Below are positions 34,013 to 44,028 of a stretch of DNA of 64,000 nucleotides, one piece after another. The stretch is from Rhipidocladum racemiflorum (taxonomy: Eukaryota; Streptophyta; Magnoliopsida; Poales; Poaceae): positions 54,643,097 to 54,707,096 of the forward strand of contig CM070584.1 of NCBI GenBank assembly GCA_036346355.1, in the 5' to 3' direction. The position numbers and the translations under genes are program-made. Each line of letters opens with the position of its first letter. The first letter of the stretch is position 1. A model generated the notes under the pieces. It ran no database searches. It was given only the letters and a program-made list of their open reading frames with translations, and had not been told where the DNA came from.

Positions 34013-35510
34013 TATATCTAGCTTCCGGCTCACAGATGCGACAAGCTACCAGCTGAAAAACTAGCTCGATCGTAATATCAACCTCATCTACATCATGTAC
34101 AGCAACTCTGGGACAGACAGAGTACACTTAATTAATTACCAGCTAACTCCGCTGGGCAAGATATCATGCGGTGCTAACCGCAGGCCGGGATCGATCACAG
34201 AATTAGCTAGGGCTGCATGTGACCGCGGCCACGTGAGACATGCATGCATGTATGGGCATGGGCGAACCAACCGTTAGCTGGTGCCTCCTTGTTCAACGTA
34301 CTCGCATCTGAGCCGTCGCTTTCCTTCCACGATCGATTAGCTAGCTGTGTAGGTAGAGCCGTGCAGGGACCGAATGGATTAATTGGCGAGTGAGCTAGAG
34401 CTCAATTATGCGTCCATGGTGCCATATAGGAGGCATATAGCTTTCATGCGAGTGGCTAATTAACTAGCCTAGACAACGCTTTTGCTGCAAGGAAGGCGGA
34501 AACAATCGGTTGAACGATCGACGATGATGTGTGGGCCCCCGGGCAGGACACAGCGTCCTAACGTGCACGCCTGCATCACGGGAAGTCCCTGCTGTCCCTA
34601 ATCTCTAGATGAAATATATATTGTCATGAATGTGTTGTAACCTTAGTTAGCTACATCATTTCTTGGATTAATTCCGGCAGGGCTGAGGATCTTGAATACA
34701 ATCAATCGATAATTATATGGTGCACATACAGTGGTAGTTCATCCGGTATTAAGCACGCGCGGTTTTGATACTTATTTTTATTGTTGCAAGGCGACATGCA
34801 TATATATAGTACTGGTTTTGTAGTACTACTTCAGGTACATGTTAATCATGTCTAGCTAATTAGATATTAGTGTAAGTGCAGCGCGCAATTATGAAAGGGA
34901 CGGGCTTGGAAACGGGAAGCCAGAGCGAATGGGCACTCATATTGTAACCGATTGATTTTGTTGTACGTACGGGCTCTGCTATATGACACACCCATGCATC
35001 TTGTTTTTCCCCCCTTTTGCTTGGATCCTCTGCAACGTGGGGATTTGATTCGCAAGAATATCGTACATGGTTGATTATATATATATGCTTAATTTTTAGT
35101 CTCTCTCACGACCTGTGATCGATGTGAGTAGGTGCGGTTAGTTGCACCATATATATGATAATGAATTAATCTTCCTCTGGGTTGATCACTCGTTGATTTG
35201 TGGAGCTCCTAAAACAAAAACAAAACAAAAAAATACAATTTCCAAACAAGTGGGGAAAGGGAAATGGGAACAAATAGCGAATAATTAGGGAGGCCGGCAT
35301 GCACGTTGTGCCTTAGGTCGTGGTTGGAACAGTGGGACAGCTAGCTTTGGTACGTGATGCTAACCGCACGCACGGGACGGCACGAGTTAGGGCGAAGCAG
35401 CAACACGCCAACATGGGCACTAGCTAGGCTCCGATCGACCACCGAGTATATACAACCTACACGTGCCCCGCACGGTGGACCCACCGGTGAGCCTGAAACG
35501 AGACAGCGTC
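34013..35510. other. Spacer, no gene recognised
   Basis: Many AGCTAGCT and ATATAT palindromes, no domain-bearing open frame. A GACGGCACGAG-containing GC-richer stretch near 35370 is unremarkable. Confidence 0.4.
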
Positions 35511-35520
35511 GACAAACTGC

Positions 35521-35843
35521 GAATTTTTTGTTATTTAATATTTATTTTAAATCTTTTTTTCAAATCTAATCGATAGAAACACAAAATTGCAAAAATAAGC
35601 ACCCGTCGCCCCAATATGAGGCGATCGCGCATATTAGGCGATCGGTACCTGGATGGAAAACAAGCACTTGTACAAATGAACAAGTGAAGGAGTGGATTTA
35701 CCAACATATTTTGCATCCAGTACCTATCGCCTAATATGGGCGATCGCCTCCATATTGGCGATGGCCTATTTTTGCAATTTTGTGTTTCCATCGATTAGAT
35801 TTGAAAATATGATTTAAAATAAATATTAAATAAAAATAGATTG
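35521..35843. mobile_element. Foldback MULE-type MITE, second family member
   Basis: A 323-bp element starting GAATTTTTTGTTATTT and bounded by (G)ACAAACTGC at 35511-35520 and 35844-35853, a 9-10 bp duplication. The arms pair over more than 100 bp (TTTAATATTTATTTTAAAT, then AATCTAATCGAT and CACAAAATTGCAAAAATA). The centre has ATATTAGGCGAT and AGGCGATCGC palindromes. It shares the GAATTTTTT end and the plan of the element at 10938-11326 but little other sequence. Non-autonomous. Confidence 0.8.
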
Positions 35844-36164
35844 GACAAACTGCTGTGTAAAGGTGAACACACGAATTAGAGGGCCATGTTTGGGGGATCG
35901 TGTTCTCCGGCCCAAAAAGCTGGGCCTCTCGCGTTGTAAGTAGGCTAGGACCTGGCCCAGCGCATGTGCTGGACCGTGGTGAGAAGCCCGCTCCGCGGTG
36001 CGGCGAGCCACCTGCTATGGATGGGATGGGGTCGGCACCGCGATGCACGGGGGAAATGACGCTCGCGGGACCGTTTGGGGAAATGCAAGTGCAGCAGCGT
36101 GCGTGCGTGCGCTGCCCCGCGCGTCGGTCACGTATGCCGGTCAGAGACGCCCGCGAGAGCAATA

Positions 36165-36408
36165 ACACAAGGGTTTACAATAATTTCTCCGACGGTAATC
36201 GAATGAAATTTAAAGTCAAATTTAGCGGTCAAATCACAATAAAAAAATCGAAAATCGATTGATTTTAACGACTTTCGACCGTTAAAATATCAAACCTATT
36301 AATACTAATTTTATAGAACTTTTGAATAATTTTTTTATTTTATAGAATTTTTTAAATTTAAATTTAAATTGAATCGGTTTATCGACCGGTTCCGTTTATT
36401 GAGCTGGA
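36165..36408. repeat. Degenerate AACCGGTT-type repeat, copy 2
   Basis: Motifs such as AATCGGTTTATCGACCGG, with AT-rich links. The right edge carries the 8-bp target of the hAT element (GAGCTGGA, 36401-36408). The repeat resumes at 37056. Confidence 0.55.
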
Positions 36409-36464
36409 CAGTGGCGGTACTAGGGGGGTGCCGGGTATGCCACGGCACCCCCAAAATTTTTAGA

Positions 36465-36507
<43 letters not shown>

Positions 36508-37055
36508 GGTATATTCAATAGATTAAATATGTTGATGAATTTATTTTGATTTTTGATAGTTTGAGATTTTTAAAACCTTAGAACTATTTATATTACTTTT
36601 AGCAAATTTCAAATATATATGTTGTATTTATGATATTACAAAATGATTATACAAGACTATATATTACAATACCATTTTGAGCTCGAAAATCGCCACTTCT
36701 CATCACCGATTTTTGTCGAAAATCGGTAGAAACTGAATGGTTTCGAAATCAAACTCTTTGAACTCGGTGGTAAAAAAAATATGAAAATTGACTAATTTTG
36801 TTGATTTTTGACCGGTTTTCTTTGAAAATTTGGCAAACTAAGCGAAATAATTTGGAAACCGATTTTTGATTGATTTTCGAGCAATTTTCACCAATTTTCG
36901 AGTGGTTTACGTCGTACAAATTTTTCTGAATTTTTTGAATCGAACCGGTAACGGTATAGTTTATCGAGCCGGCTCGATACGATCAAAAATCATGATTTTT
37001 GTTAATATTTGAAACTATGTGTACACCCATCAGAATTTTTGTAGTTCCGCCACTG
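36409..37055. mobile_element. Non-autonomous hAT element with 8-bp TSD
   Basis: A 647-bp element with ends CAGTGGCGG and CCGCCACTG, flanked by the perfect 8-bp duplication GAGCTGGA (36401-36408 and 37056-37063). Eight-bp duplications with CAGTGGCGG ends are diagnostic of hAT elements. It contains an (AT)n tract at 36469-36502 and, in its right half, sequence resembling the very repeat it is inserted in (AACCGGTAACGG, ATCGAGCCGG). No transposase. Confidence 0.92.
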
Positions 37056-37489
37056 GAGCTGGACCGATACGCACATGATTTTCGAACGATGTTGATCGAT
37101 ATTTCAAACACTGTAACGCTGTCTGTTCAGGTGTTCATTTGGTTCGATCGCGAGTCCGCGACCTTGCGCGCTTTGAACTTGCGAAATGTTTCGGCCTTTT
37201 ATCTTGGTAGAGTGCTTCCGTGGAGCCCAGCTTTGCTTTTGCGATTCCTTATGCCTCTTTTGCGCCAGCTGGGCCTTGGCCTGCTGGTGGCTGCGGTTCC
37301 ACGTACAATACCCTATCCTAATTCCTACCCTTCGCTTTCCTTCATCTTCTCCGGAGCAAACAAATCACCACCGTTGGCTGCTAAAAGTTGTAGTACTACT
37401 GTACTAGCACCCAATCATGGTGATGATACATTAATTGCTAAGTTTCAAAAAAATTTGCTAAATAGTACTACACGCTGCCACTGCATTTA

Positions 37490-37678
37490 TGCCCTGTTTG
37501 GTAGAGCTTTAGCTCCATTAGATTCGTGGAGCTTCAGCTGTTGGTATATTAAGAGTATTTAGGTGGGCCATCTTGTTTATATTTTAGAATAAAAATATAA
37601 ATTTAATTCATTTTATTTTAGCCTATAAGTTTTAGATCTGAGGAAGAGCTGAAATCTGGAACTCTACCAAACAAGACC
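37490..37678. mobile_element. Small MITE with GTTTGGTAGAG inverted ends
   Basis: The left end is GCCCTGTTTGGTAGAGCTTTAG and the right end is CTCTACCAAACAAGACC, matching as inverted repeats over about 16 bp. TTA or TTAT adjoins both ends, suggesting a PIF/Harbinger-type duplication, but this is too short to be sure. Confidence 0.6.
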
Positions 37679-38160
37679 TTACTACTTAACAGCTCACTTT
37701 GGAATTTCAAACAGTGATTGACTAACAGGTGATTGGGCTTAAGCATCTCTCGTAACGTCCTACACCTATCCATGGATGGCAATGCGAAGGATTGATCGAT
37801 GCTAGCTACCGTCGCTAGACAAGGACACAGTGTAGGTGAAGGATCGAAAAAGGCGATCAGAGCATCTTCAAAAGACTCCCTGTCCCAATTTCTTATCCTA
37901 AATTTTGAGGAATCGTGAGTACAGCGGCTCAAAAAACATCTCTTCCTACCGCGTTACCTAAATTTAGGGAAGGGAGATAGACTCTCGAAATTATAGGAAT
38001 CTCTCTCCCTTCCCCATCCGATTCCCCATCGTTCAGAGCAACGGCCACCCGTGCCCGCGAGGACCGGCGAGAAGTCGAGTGGAGTCTTCCACCGCCGGTT
38101 GGTTTCAACACGGAGTCCACGCCACTCTCCTCCTCCTCCTCATCCTCGAAATAACATGAT
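37679..38160. other. Spacer, possible 5' part of a gene fragment
   Basis: The sequence becomes GC-richer from about 38030. It ends with a run that could be an intron end (TTTTCAATTCGCAG|AAATGG) before the ORF at 38176. No motif seen. Confidence 0.3.
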
Positions 38161-38175
38161 TTTCAATTCGCAGAA

Positions 38176-38439
38176 ATGGTCAAGTATCAAAACCATATGG
38201 AAAAAGATGTTTATGCTTTTAAGAGACTGGAACCCGATATTCAAGAAGGAGATGATATCCACTGTGATCTTGTTTTGCAAAATGTTGGAGGAAAAACTGC
38301 ATGCGCCAATGGCTTTGTGCCTGTGAATAGATTGAGTATAAATGTCAATGCAGGTATGGAAGGAGAGGAGGCTGCACTTGATGAAATCCCTGAGGAATTA
38401 GCGCTGTTATCTGCATATTTGAAGAACCTGATAGGCTAA
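38176..38439 (+). pseudogene. Unidentified gene-like fragment, 87 codons
   Basis: Opens MVKYQNHMEKDVYAFKRLE, continues IQEGDDIHCDLVLQNVGG, and ends IPEELALLSAYLKNL before TAG. Composition and codon use look genuinely protein-like, unlike the surrounding spacer. An AG acceptor-like site lies just upstream. I do not recognise the family. It is followed at once by what looks like a LINE 3' tail, so it may be a captured or retrotransposed exon set. Confidence 0.4.
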
Positions 38440-38849
38440 CTAGTGCCAGATGCCCACCGAGCAAAAGGAGGAAATGAAACAGGATTTTCTTAAGTTTCCT
38501 AGCATTGTTTTTGTATGGCTGGAATCGTATGGCTTTTTTTCTTGTTTTGTTAGGACTTTTGGGGCTTACGTTCTGCTCTGAAAAATGAGCTTTTTGCTGT
38601 GCTTGTTGTTTCAATCTGGGGGTGCCCCGCAGCTGCCGCTACGTCACGGCTTCATGATATCCCAGCGCCTAGCGATCTTCTTCGCCCTGGGAAGTTTTGC
38701 AAAGTTTAAGTCTTTTTGAGGTTTTTTCAGTTATGCTCAGATATGAGCTTTCATGTTGTGCTCAAACTGTAAGAATCTGGCTAGTTTCTGATAATAGAAA
38801 CCGGGGCATCCGTTTGGTTGGTGCCCTCTTGATCTAAAAAAAAAAAATG
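38440..38849 (+). mobile_element. Probable LINE-like 3' tail ending in poly(A)
   Basis: Sequence ends AACCGGGGCATCCG, then GTTGGTGCCCTCTTGATCT and a run of 12 A. A 3' segment with a GGTGCCCTC-type end and A-tail resembles plant non-LTR retroelement tails. No reverse transcriptase is present and the target duplication was not found. Confidence 0.4.
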
Positions 38850-41306
38850 GCCTCACCGCGAGGGATCCCGCCTGCCAGGCACTAGCGGAGGACGTCAACG
38901 GTGCCGGTGAGTCCCGGAGCGAGGCTCGGCGCTGTGGTATCTGACGGTGCCGCCACCTCATCCTTGCTGTTTGCCGCGCAGCTTAGCGACCTCACGCTCT
39001 CCGGCCACCTCCACTGCAGTGCATTGTGCAGCTCCTCGAGCACATCATCGATGACGTCAGGGCCAGAAGGTTTGCTTCCTCCTCCGCCTTCACCTCCCCC
39101 ACCTAGTTCGATGTTTGATTGCCTGCGATTTGGCCAGTTTAGGTTAGGGTTTGTGCCTGCATAGTAGTGAACTAATGATGCATCAAATATTTTATTCCAT
39201 TGACCTGTTTATGACATCATTCGAATTAGTGCTGCTTGAATTGAATTATGTAATCGCTTTTTATTATCAGAATAGTCCTGGGGTACTAATTTGGGGTGAT
39301 TAGGTTGATTTGTGATCCAGATTGGTGCTGCTTGCCAACAGTTAGTTGATTGATTTTCTGTCCTACCGATCACAAAATAGTGTGTTATGTGGTTTGGTAC
39401 ATATGTTGTGCATATTCAGGGATTCAAGTTGTGTGGGCAAAGTAACTAATGTGTGGTTAGCAGTGTGAATCACTAGAGTTGGTGCTAATTTTCTTTCTAC
39501 ATTATTGTGTACAACTGATTTGCTGGTAGAGTAGTGATAACTAGGATATATTCTAAATTAGGAATTTATGTCTTCCTGTTAAGCTGACTGGTTGCAATAT
39601 CTGTAGGATTATCATCATTCTGAACATGGAAGTTCTTGTTTCAGAGTGTGAGATCATTGGGAATCCAGAAATGCCTTCATCAACTGGATTTTCTAACTTG
39701 AATCCCATGAGAGTGGAGCAATTTAACGGAGCAGCTCAATATAATTTGATGGTTAGCTATAAAAGCAAGAAAAGTGAATGATGTCATTGGCTTCTACTCA
39801 GGCAATATCTAGGGATTTTGGTTTCTTAGCTGCATTCAAATCATCAGTGGGAAAATTATTTGGATGATGAATTGATTGGAAAGTCTCTTCTTGGTGAACT
39901 GGCTATTTACCATAACTAGCAGTATGCTGTCCAGTGCAATAGAAAGTTCCTTTTTTTTAGGGGATTGATATTCAAAATTATGTAATATCTAGTATTCAAG
40001 CAGAAATCGATAATTGTAGTTCATTGCTCAATTTAGAATTTTGGATAATGCTACTTCTGCCTTATCTTTCCTCTACCTAGTATATATACTGCCATTGCAT
40101 TGGCATTCCTCTACTTTTGCAGATTCTCAAAAAAAAAAAAAAAAAAAAAAAAAAAAGTGCCGCAAAATCTGAATGAATAGTGCCTCCTAATTCAATATGA
40201 AATGAGATTTTGCAGTGCTGCTTGCATTGGTTATCCTGTTTCTCAGTTGAATTGACTGGGTACATTTTTTGTGCAGAAATATGCTTTCCATGTGCGTGTC
40301 AGTGATAAATATCATGCCATATTTTGAAGACCAGGATAATATTTCTGGCTGTATCCTTTCAATTTGTCAGTGTTTTTTCCTATTCAAAGGAATCAGTTTG
40401 AACTCGTGTTACATTAAAGAAATTACTGGTTAACTATTTCTCTTTACACTTCACTATTAGCTTTGTCTTACAGCCAATAGCATTTGTGGAAGTCCTTAGT
40501 TTCAATCAGATATTGTTGACAAGAACATGAAGAAGCTAGAGAAGTTTTAGCATGAGAAGACAACCGAACATGGTGCATGGCAGAGAAACCGAGGCCTCTA
40601 ACGGTGGTTTGACATGTAGATATATTTTTGTAAAAAATGTCTTAGATATCTCATGCCTATGATACTCTCTTTTGTTTAAAGATTGTTTTTAAGAATATTG
40701 GTTGGACAATTTTTGAAGATGTCAATGAACTTTCTTTTATGTAATTAGCTTGATATGTGTAAGAGAAAATTGATGTTGTTGTATGGCTTGGTATCATGTT
40801 TAGATGGTATATATCACTTTTTTTGAAATCCGTTGCAACGCATGTGTGTAGAAAATGCATGTATATATATATATATATATATATACACGTATATATATAT
40901 ACATATATACGTATATAAATAAATAAATAGGAGAACATAATGCACGGTTTGGATCAACAATTTCGTTTTCGAATTTTGCAAACACAGCGCTATAGCACGG
41001 ATGATCTGTACTATCTCATTGAAATCTCACTACCCACCAAATTTTATATTTTTTAAATTTTTTCTCCTATTTATTTTGTATTTTTCAAAATACACGATCT
41101 AATAAAATATAATATAATATATATATATGACATGCTACACACATGTGTAGATACATATGCTATCTACACCATACATTTATTCTCTCAAGAACTGTGCTAT
41201 TCTGTCTTTTCCTTTTTATCCTGCACTGCACACATCCCGAAGCAGAAAAAGATGGCATAGATAGCATGTGTATCTACACATGTGTGTAGATGAGACTTTT
41301 CCTATA
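38850..41306. other. Spacer with possible exon remnants and simple repeats
   Basis: A GC-rich stretch (38880-39170), then AT-rich sequence resembling introns with small open pieces near 39640-39780. A 28-base A run lies at 40129-40156. (TA)n-rich tracts lie at about 40862-40912 and 41110-41130. I cannot assemble a gene. Confidence 0.35.
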
Positions 41307-41554
41307 TCTCTACTATTCTAAAGTAGCACTTGGTGGCAGTGGTCTGTTCTTCCCACGTCATTAATTGCCGCTTAATTGCCCTGCTTAATTGCCCTACGCA
41401 AGAAACGAAGCGTTGCTTTAATTAGCCAGCTTTCGCAAGAAACGAAGCGTTAAAGATAGATGTTTGATTTTGTTAAATAATTTTTTTTATTTTTTAATCT
41501 TTATTTTTCGTTATCAATTTTGTTTTTCGTAGCAACGCACGGGCATGTAACTAT
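41307..41554 (+). mobile_element. Non-autonomous Helitron, copy 1
   Basis: Starts TCTCTACTATTCTAAAG and ends CACGGGCATGTAACTAT, about 248 bp. It shares CCACGTCATTAATTGCC and GAAACGAAGCGTTGCTTTAA with the better preserved copy 2. The terminal CTAG has become CTAT. No coding capacity. Confidence 0.8.
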
Positions 41555-41660
41555 ACATACATAATTAACAGGAGTATCTTGGAAAATGTTATCTCTCGCT
41601 AACATATGGTCAGGAGATATAACCTAATGAGATGTAGATGTGATTTGGATTGTTGTGCAG

Positions 41661-41774
41661 ATGAATGATGGATGCCAGTGGAGGAAGTACGGGCAGAAGA
41701 TAGCAAAGGGGAACCCATGCCCGCGCGCCTACTACCGGTGCACCGTTGCAGCAGGATGTCCCGTCAGGAAGCAG
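41661..41774 (+). pseudogene. WRKY domain exon (group IIb type), isolated
   Basis: A 114-bp exon flanked by TTGTTGTGCAG acceptor and GTATAT donor. It encodes 38 residues beginning MNDGCQWRKYGQKIAKGNPC and ending CTVAAGCPVRKQ. The WRKYGQK DNA-binding heptad and the first two zinc-ligand Cys are intact, and the intron sits right after CPVRKQ, as in group II WRKY genes of the IIa/IIb type. WRKY proteins are nuclear transcription factors binding W-boxes. No upstream exons and no convincing downstream exon with the HxH part of the zinc finger were found. It is therefore either an exon captured by a transposon or a gene broken up by insertions; the exon itself has no damage. Confidence 0.85.
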
Positions 41775-42409
41775 GTATATATATTACGCTGCATGATCTA
41801 TTAGTATATCAAACAATAATTAATGCCCCAATCAGCTTCAGATCTTCAAAACTACGCATTGTTCTGTTCAAAATTACAATGCTACTTTATTGGATATGAA
41901 TTTAATTACTTGCGAGAAATTGACTCGAGCGGGAACTGAACCCGATGAAGGCCCAACTAAATTGTTTATCACTTGCTCATGATATCTCGCTAACGTGAAA
42001 ATTACCAATTGGTAATATACGAGCTAAATTAATCGCTTAGATCTCACAAACCAATTCCTAAATATGATCGAAACCACCACATGTTCCAGAAATCCCTCAT
42101 ACTAAACCACCATATTCCTGGAAGGATTCCGGCTTCCTCACGCTCCCACGTCACCCCACCCTCTCTCTCTCTCATTCTTGCAAAAAAACCCTCCGGTTCT
42201 TTGAAATTACGGATAGGTCCTTTGTAATTTTCTTTGAGTGTAAAATATTTTCCACCGTTCGCGTTTAGGTCCTCCGTTCGCCGTTTTGCACAAAGAACCT
42301 CCCATTAATACGAATTGCGAACTAGCCCTTTCCTACTTATTCGAAATAGCGAACAAGTCCAAAATTATAACAAATTGGTCCCTTGACTTTTCGTTCAGGT
42401 CATTTCTCC

Positions 42410-42990
42410 GTTTTCCCCGAAAAAAATGTTTTCGTGCTCCGTTTGCTCTCCGGAGCATAGGAAAAATGTTTCCGTGGTCTGTTTTCTCGAAAAAACAAAA
42501 ATATTTTTCGTTCACGTGAACGGCGTTTTTCCCGGAAAATTATTTCCGTGATCCGTTTGCTCTCCGGAGCATGCGAAAAATGTTTCCGTGGTCTGTTTTT
42601 TCTCCGAAAAAAAAACAAAAAAAAAATCCGTTCACGTGCGCTGTTTTCGTGCTCCGTTTGCTCTCCGGAGCATAGGAAAGATGTTTCCGTGGTCTGTTTT
42701 TTCTCCGAAAAAAAAACAAAAAATATTTTTCGTTCACGCGAACGGCGTTTTTCCCGAAAAATTATTTTCATGATCCGTTTACTCTCCGGAGCATGGGAAA
42801 AATATTTCCGTGGTCTGTTTTTTCTCCGAAAAAAAAACCGTTCACGTGCGCGGCGTTTTTCCCGGAAAAAATATTTTCGTGGTCCGTTTGCTCTCCGGAG
42901 CATGGGAAAAATGTTTTCGTGACCTGTTTTTTCTCCGAAAAAAAAACAAAAAATATTTTCCATTCACGCGCGCGGCGTGCGCCGCGCTTG
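42410..42990. repeat. Minisatellite, 101-121 bp unit, five copies, palindrome-bearing
   Basis: The motif CTCTCCGGAGCAT recurs at 42446, 42560, 42661, 42782 and 42891. Units also carry TTCCGTGGTCTGTTTT, an A run and CGTTCACGTGAACG or a variant. Two self-complementary cores per unit (CTCCGGAG and TTCACGTGAA) make the array strongly structured. Long minus-strand open frames (42400-42963) arise from the repeat and are not taken as genes. Confidence 0.85.
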
Positions 42991-43259
42991 CGTTTCTAGT
43001 CTGAACTCACAAAACCAAGCAATCAAGTGCTAGCGTCTAGTGTATATATAAGAAACATTTAGTTTGTGGAATAGCTAACTAGTGCTTGTCAGTTACTCAT
43101 CCAGGTTCAGATGTGATCAGGTTCGAGTGTCCTTCTCATAGGAAAGTTGTTACCACGTAAAGATATGTGTGTGTGTGTGTTTTACTATTGCATCCCATCC
43201 TTACCAACTACACGCCTCTGTCTATTTCAAGGATCTAAATCTCGATCTCAGTCAGGTAA

Positions 43260-43333
43260 AAAAAATTAAAATATTATAGTACCCATCGAAATCTCGGCGA
43301 GATCTCGATGATTTCGGCCAAAATATCGGGTAT
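43260..43333. repeat. CTCGG-type repeat, copy 2, left part
   Basis: ATCTCGGCGAGATCTCGATG and GGCCAAAATATCGG match the family at 1-610. The repeat is interrupted at 43333 by element A and resumes at 54771. The last five bases, GGTAT, are its target duplication. Confidence 0.65.
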
Positions 43334-43971
43334 TGTCGGGGATTGGCTATCTGGCAAAAGACCACGGTACCCCCCGTGAAAAGCTAAACCCGCCGACCAA
43401 GCAACACTAGAAGAAGATGCTCGGGAGAACGAAACGAGCATCCCCCCTTCTCCTCCGAGCATGCGCATTTGCACCTTCGCTCGCAGAAGCACCAAACACC
43501 CCCCCCACGAGCAAGCATGCTCGTAGAGGCCACGACACCTTTCGGGTGTTTTGGTCTGAGTGCCTTGGTCAATGCCACGAGGAAGGAAGGTGGCAACCAA
43601 TCAGCCGGAGATCAAGGGAAATCAAACACGAAATTCAAATAACGCCCGGATCAAGGGCAGTAGATCGTAAGTACGATTGCGCGGCGCAATCTCAGGAGGT
43701 AGTTACCTACTATGTACCTCTAGTCGTAGTATTTAAACCCCACGAAGATGCAGAATAGGAGGGACACGAAGATAGAACACAATACACTGGAGTAGGGCTA
43801 TTATCTCGACGGTGAGAGGCCCGAACCAGGATAAAACACCGTGTCCCCCTTTCTTCTTCTTCTCCCGACCTCGCATCGCTCGAACGCCCTCTTCGATCCG
43901 TACGACGGGGCTCTGTTGATCCCCCATTCAACAAGTAAGCTCGACGGGAGCCCGTTCTCCAATCGTCGATA
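43334..43971 (+). repeat. 5' LTR of element A
   Basis: Starts TGTCGGGGATTGG and ends ATCGTCGATA, where the partner ends CGTCGACA. A TATTTAAA promoter-like motif is at about 43729-43736. Confidence 0.93.
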
Positions 43972-43973
43972 CC

Positions 43974-43990
43974 GGCGCCGTCCGTGGGGA
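43974..43990 (+). other. Primer binding site of element A
   Basis: GGCGCCGTCCGTGGGGA lies two bases after the LTR. This block directly follows the 5' LTR in many grass gypsy elements and acts as the tRNA primer site. The tRNA is not assigned. Confidence 0.6.
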
Positions 43991-44028
43991 CGACAGTTTG
44001 ATTCCCGTGCGGATCAAGATCCTCGAGG

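Noticed and set aside
36999..37562. 187-codon open frame on the plus strand
   Set aside because: It starts inside the hAT element, crosses its terminus and the flanking repeat and enters a MITE, so it cannot be an evolved gene.
40657..40985. Hydrophobic Tyr/Ile-rich open frames
   Set aside because: They arise from the (TA)n tract; no conserved protein.
42400..42963. 187-codon open frame on the minus strand
   Set aside because: It reads straight through the minisatellite and repeats with it; lysine/arginine/phenylalanine-rich low-complexity product without domain.
43103..43160. Possible second WRKY exon after CCAG|GTTCAG
   Set aside because: Only a loose nucleotide resemblance; no frame gives the expected Cys-to-His segment, and a stop comes early.
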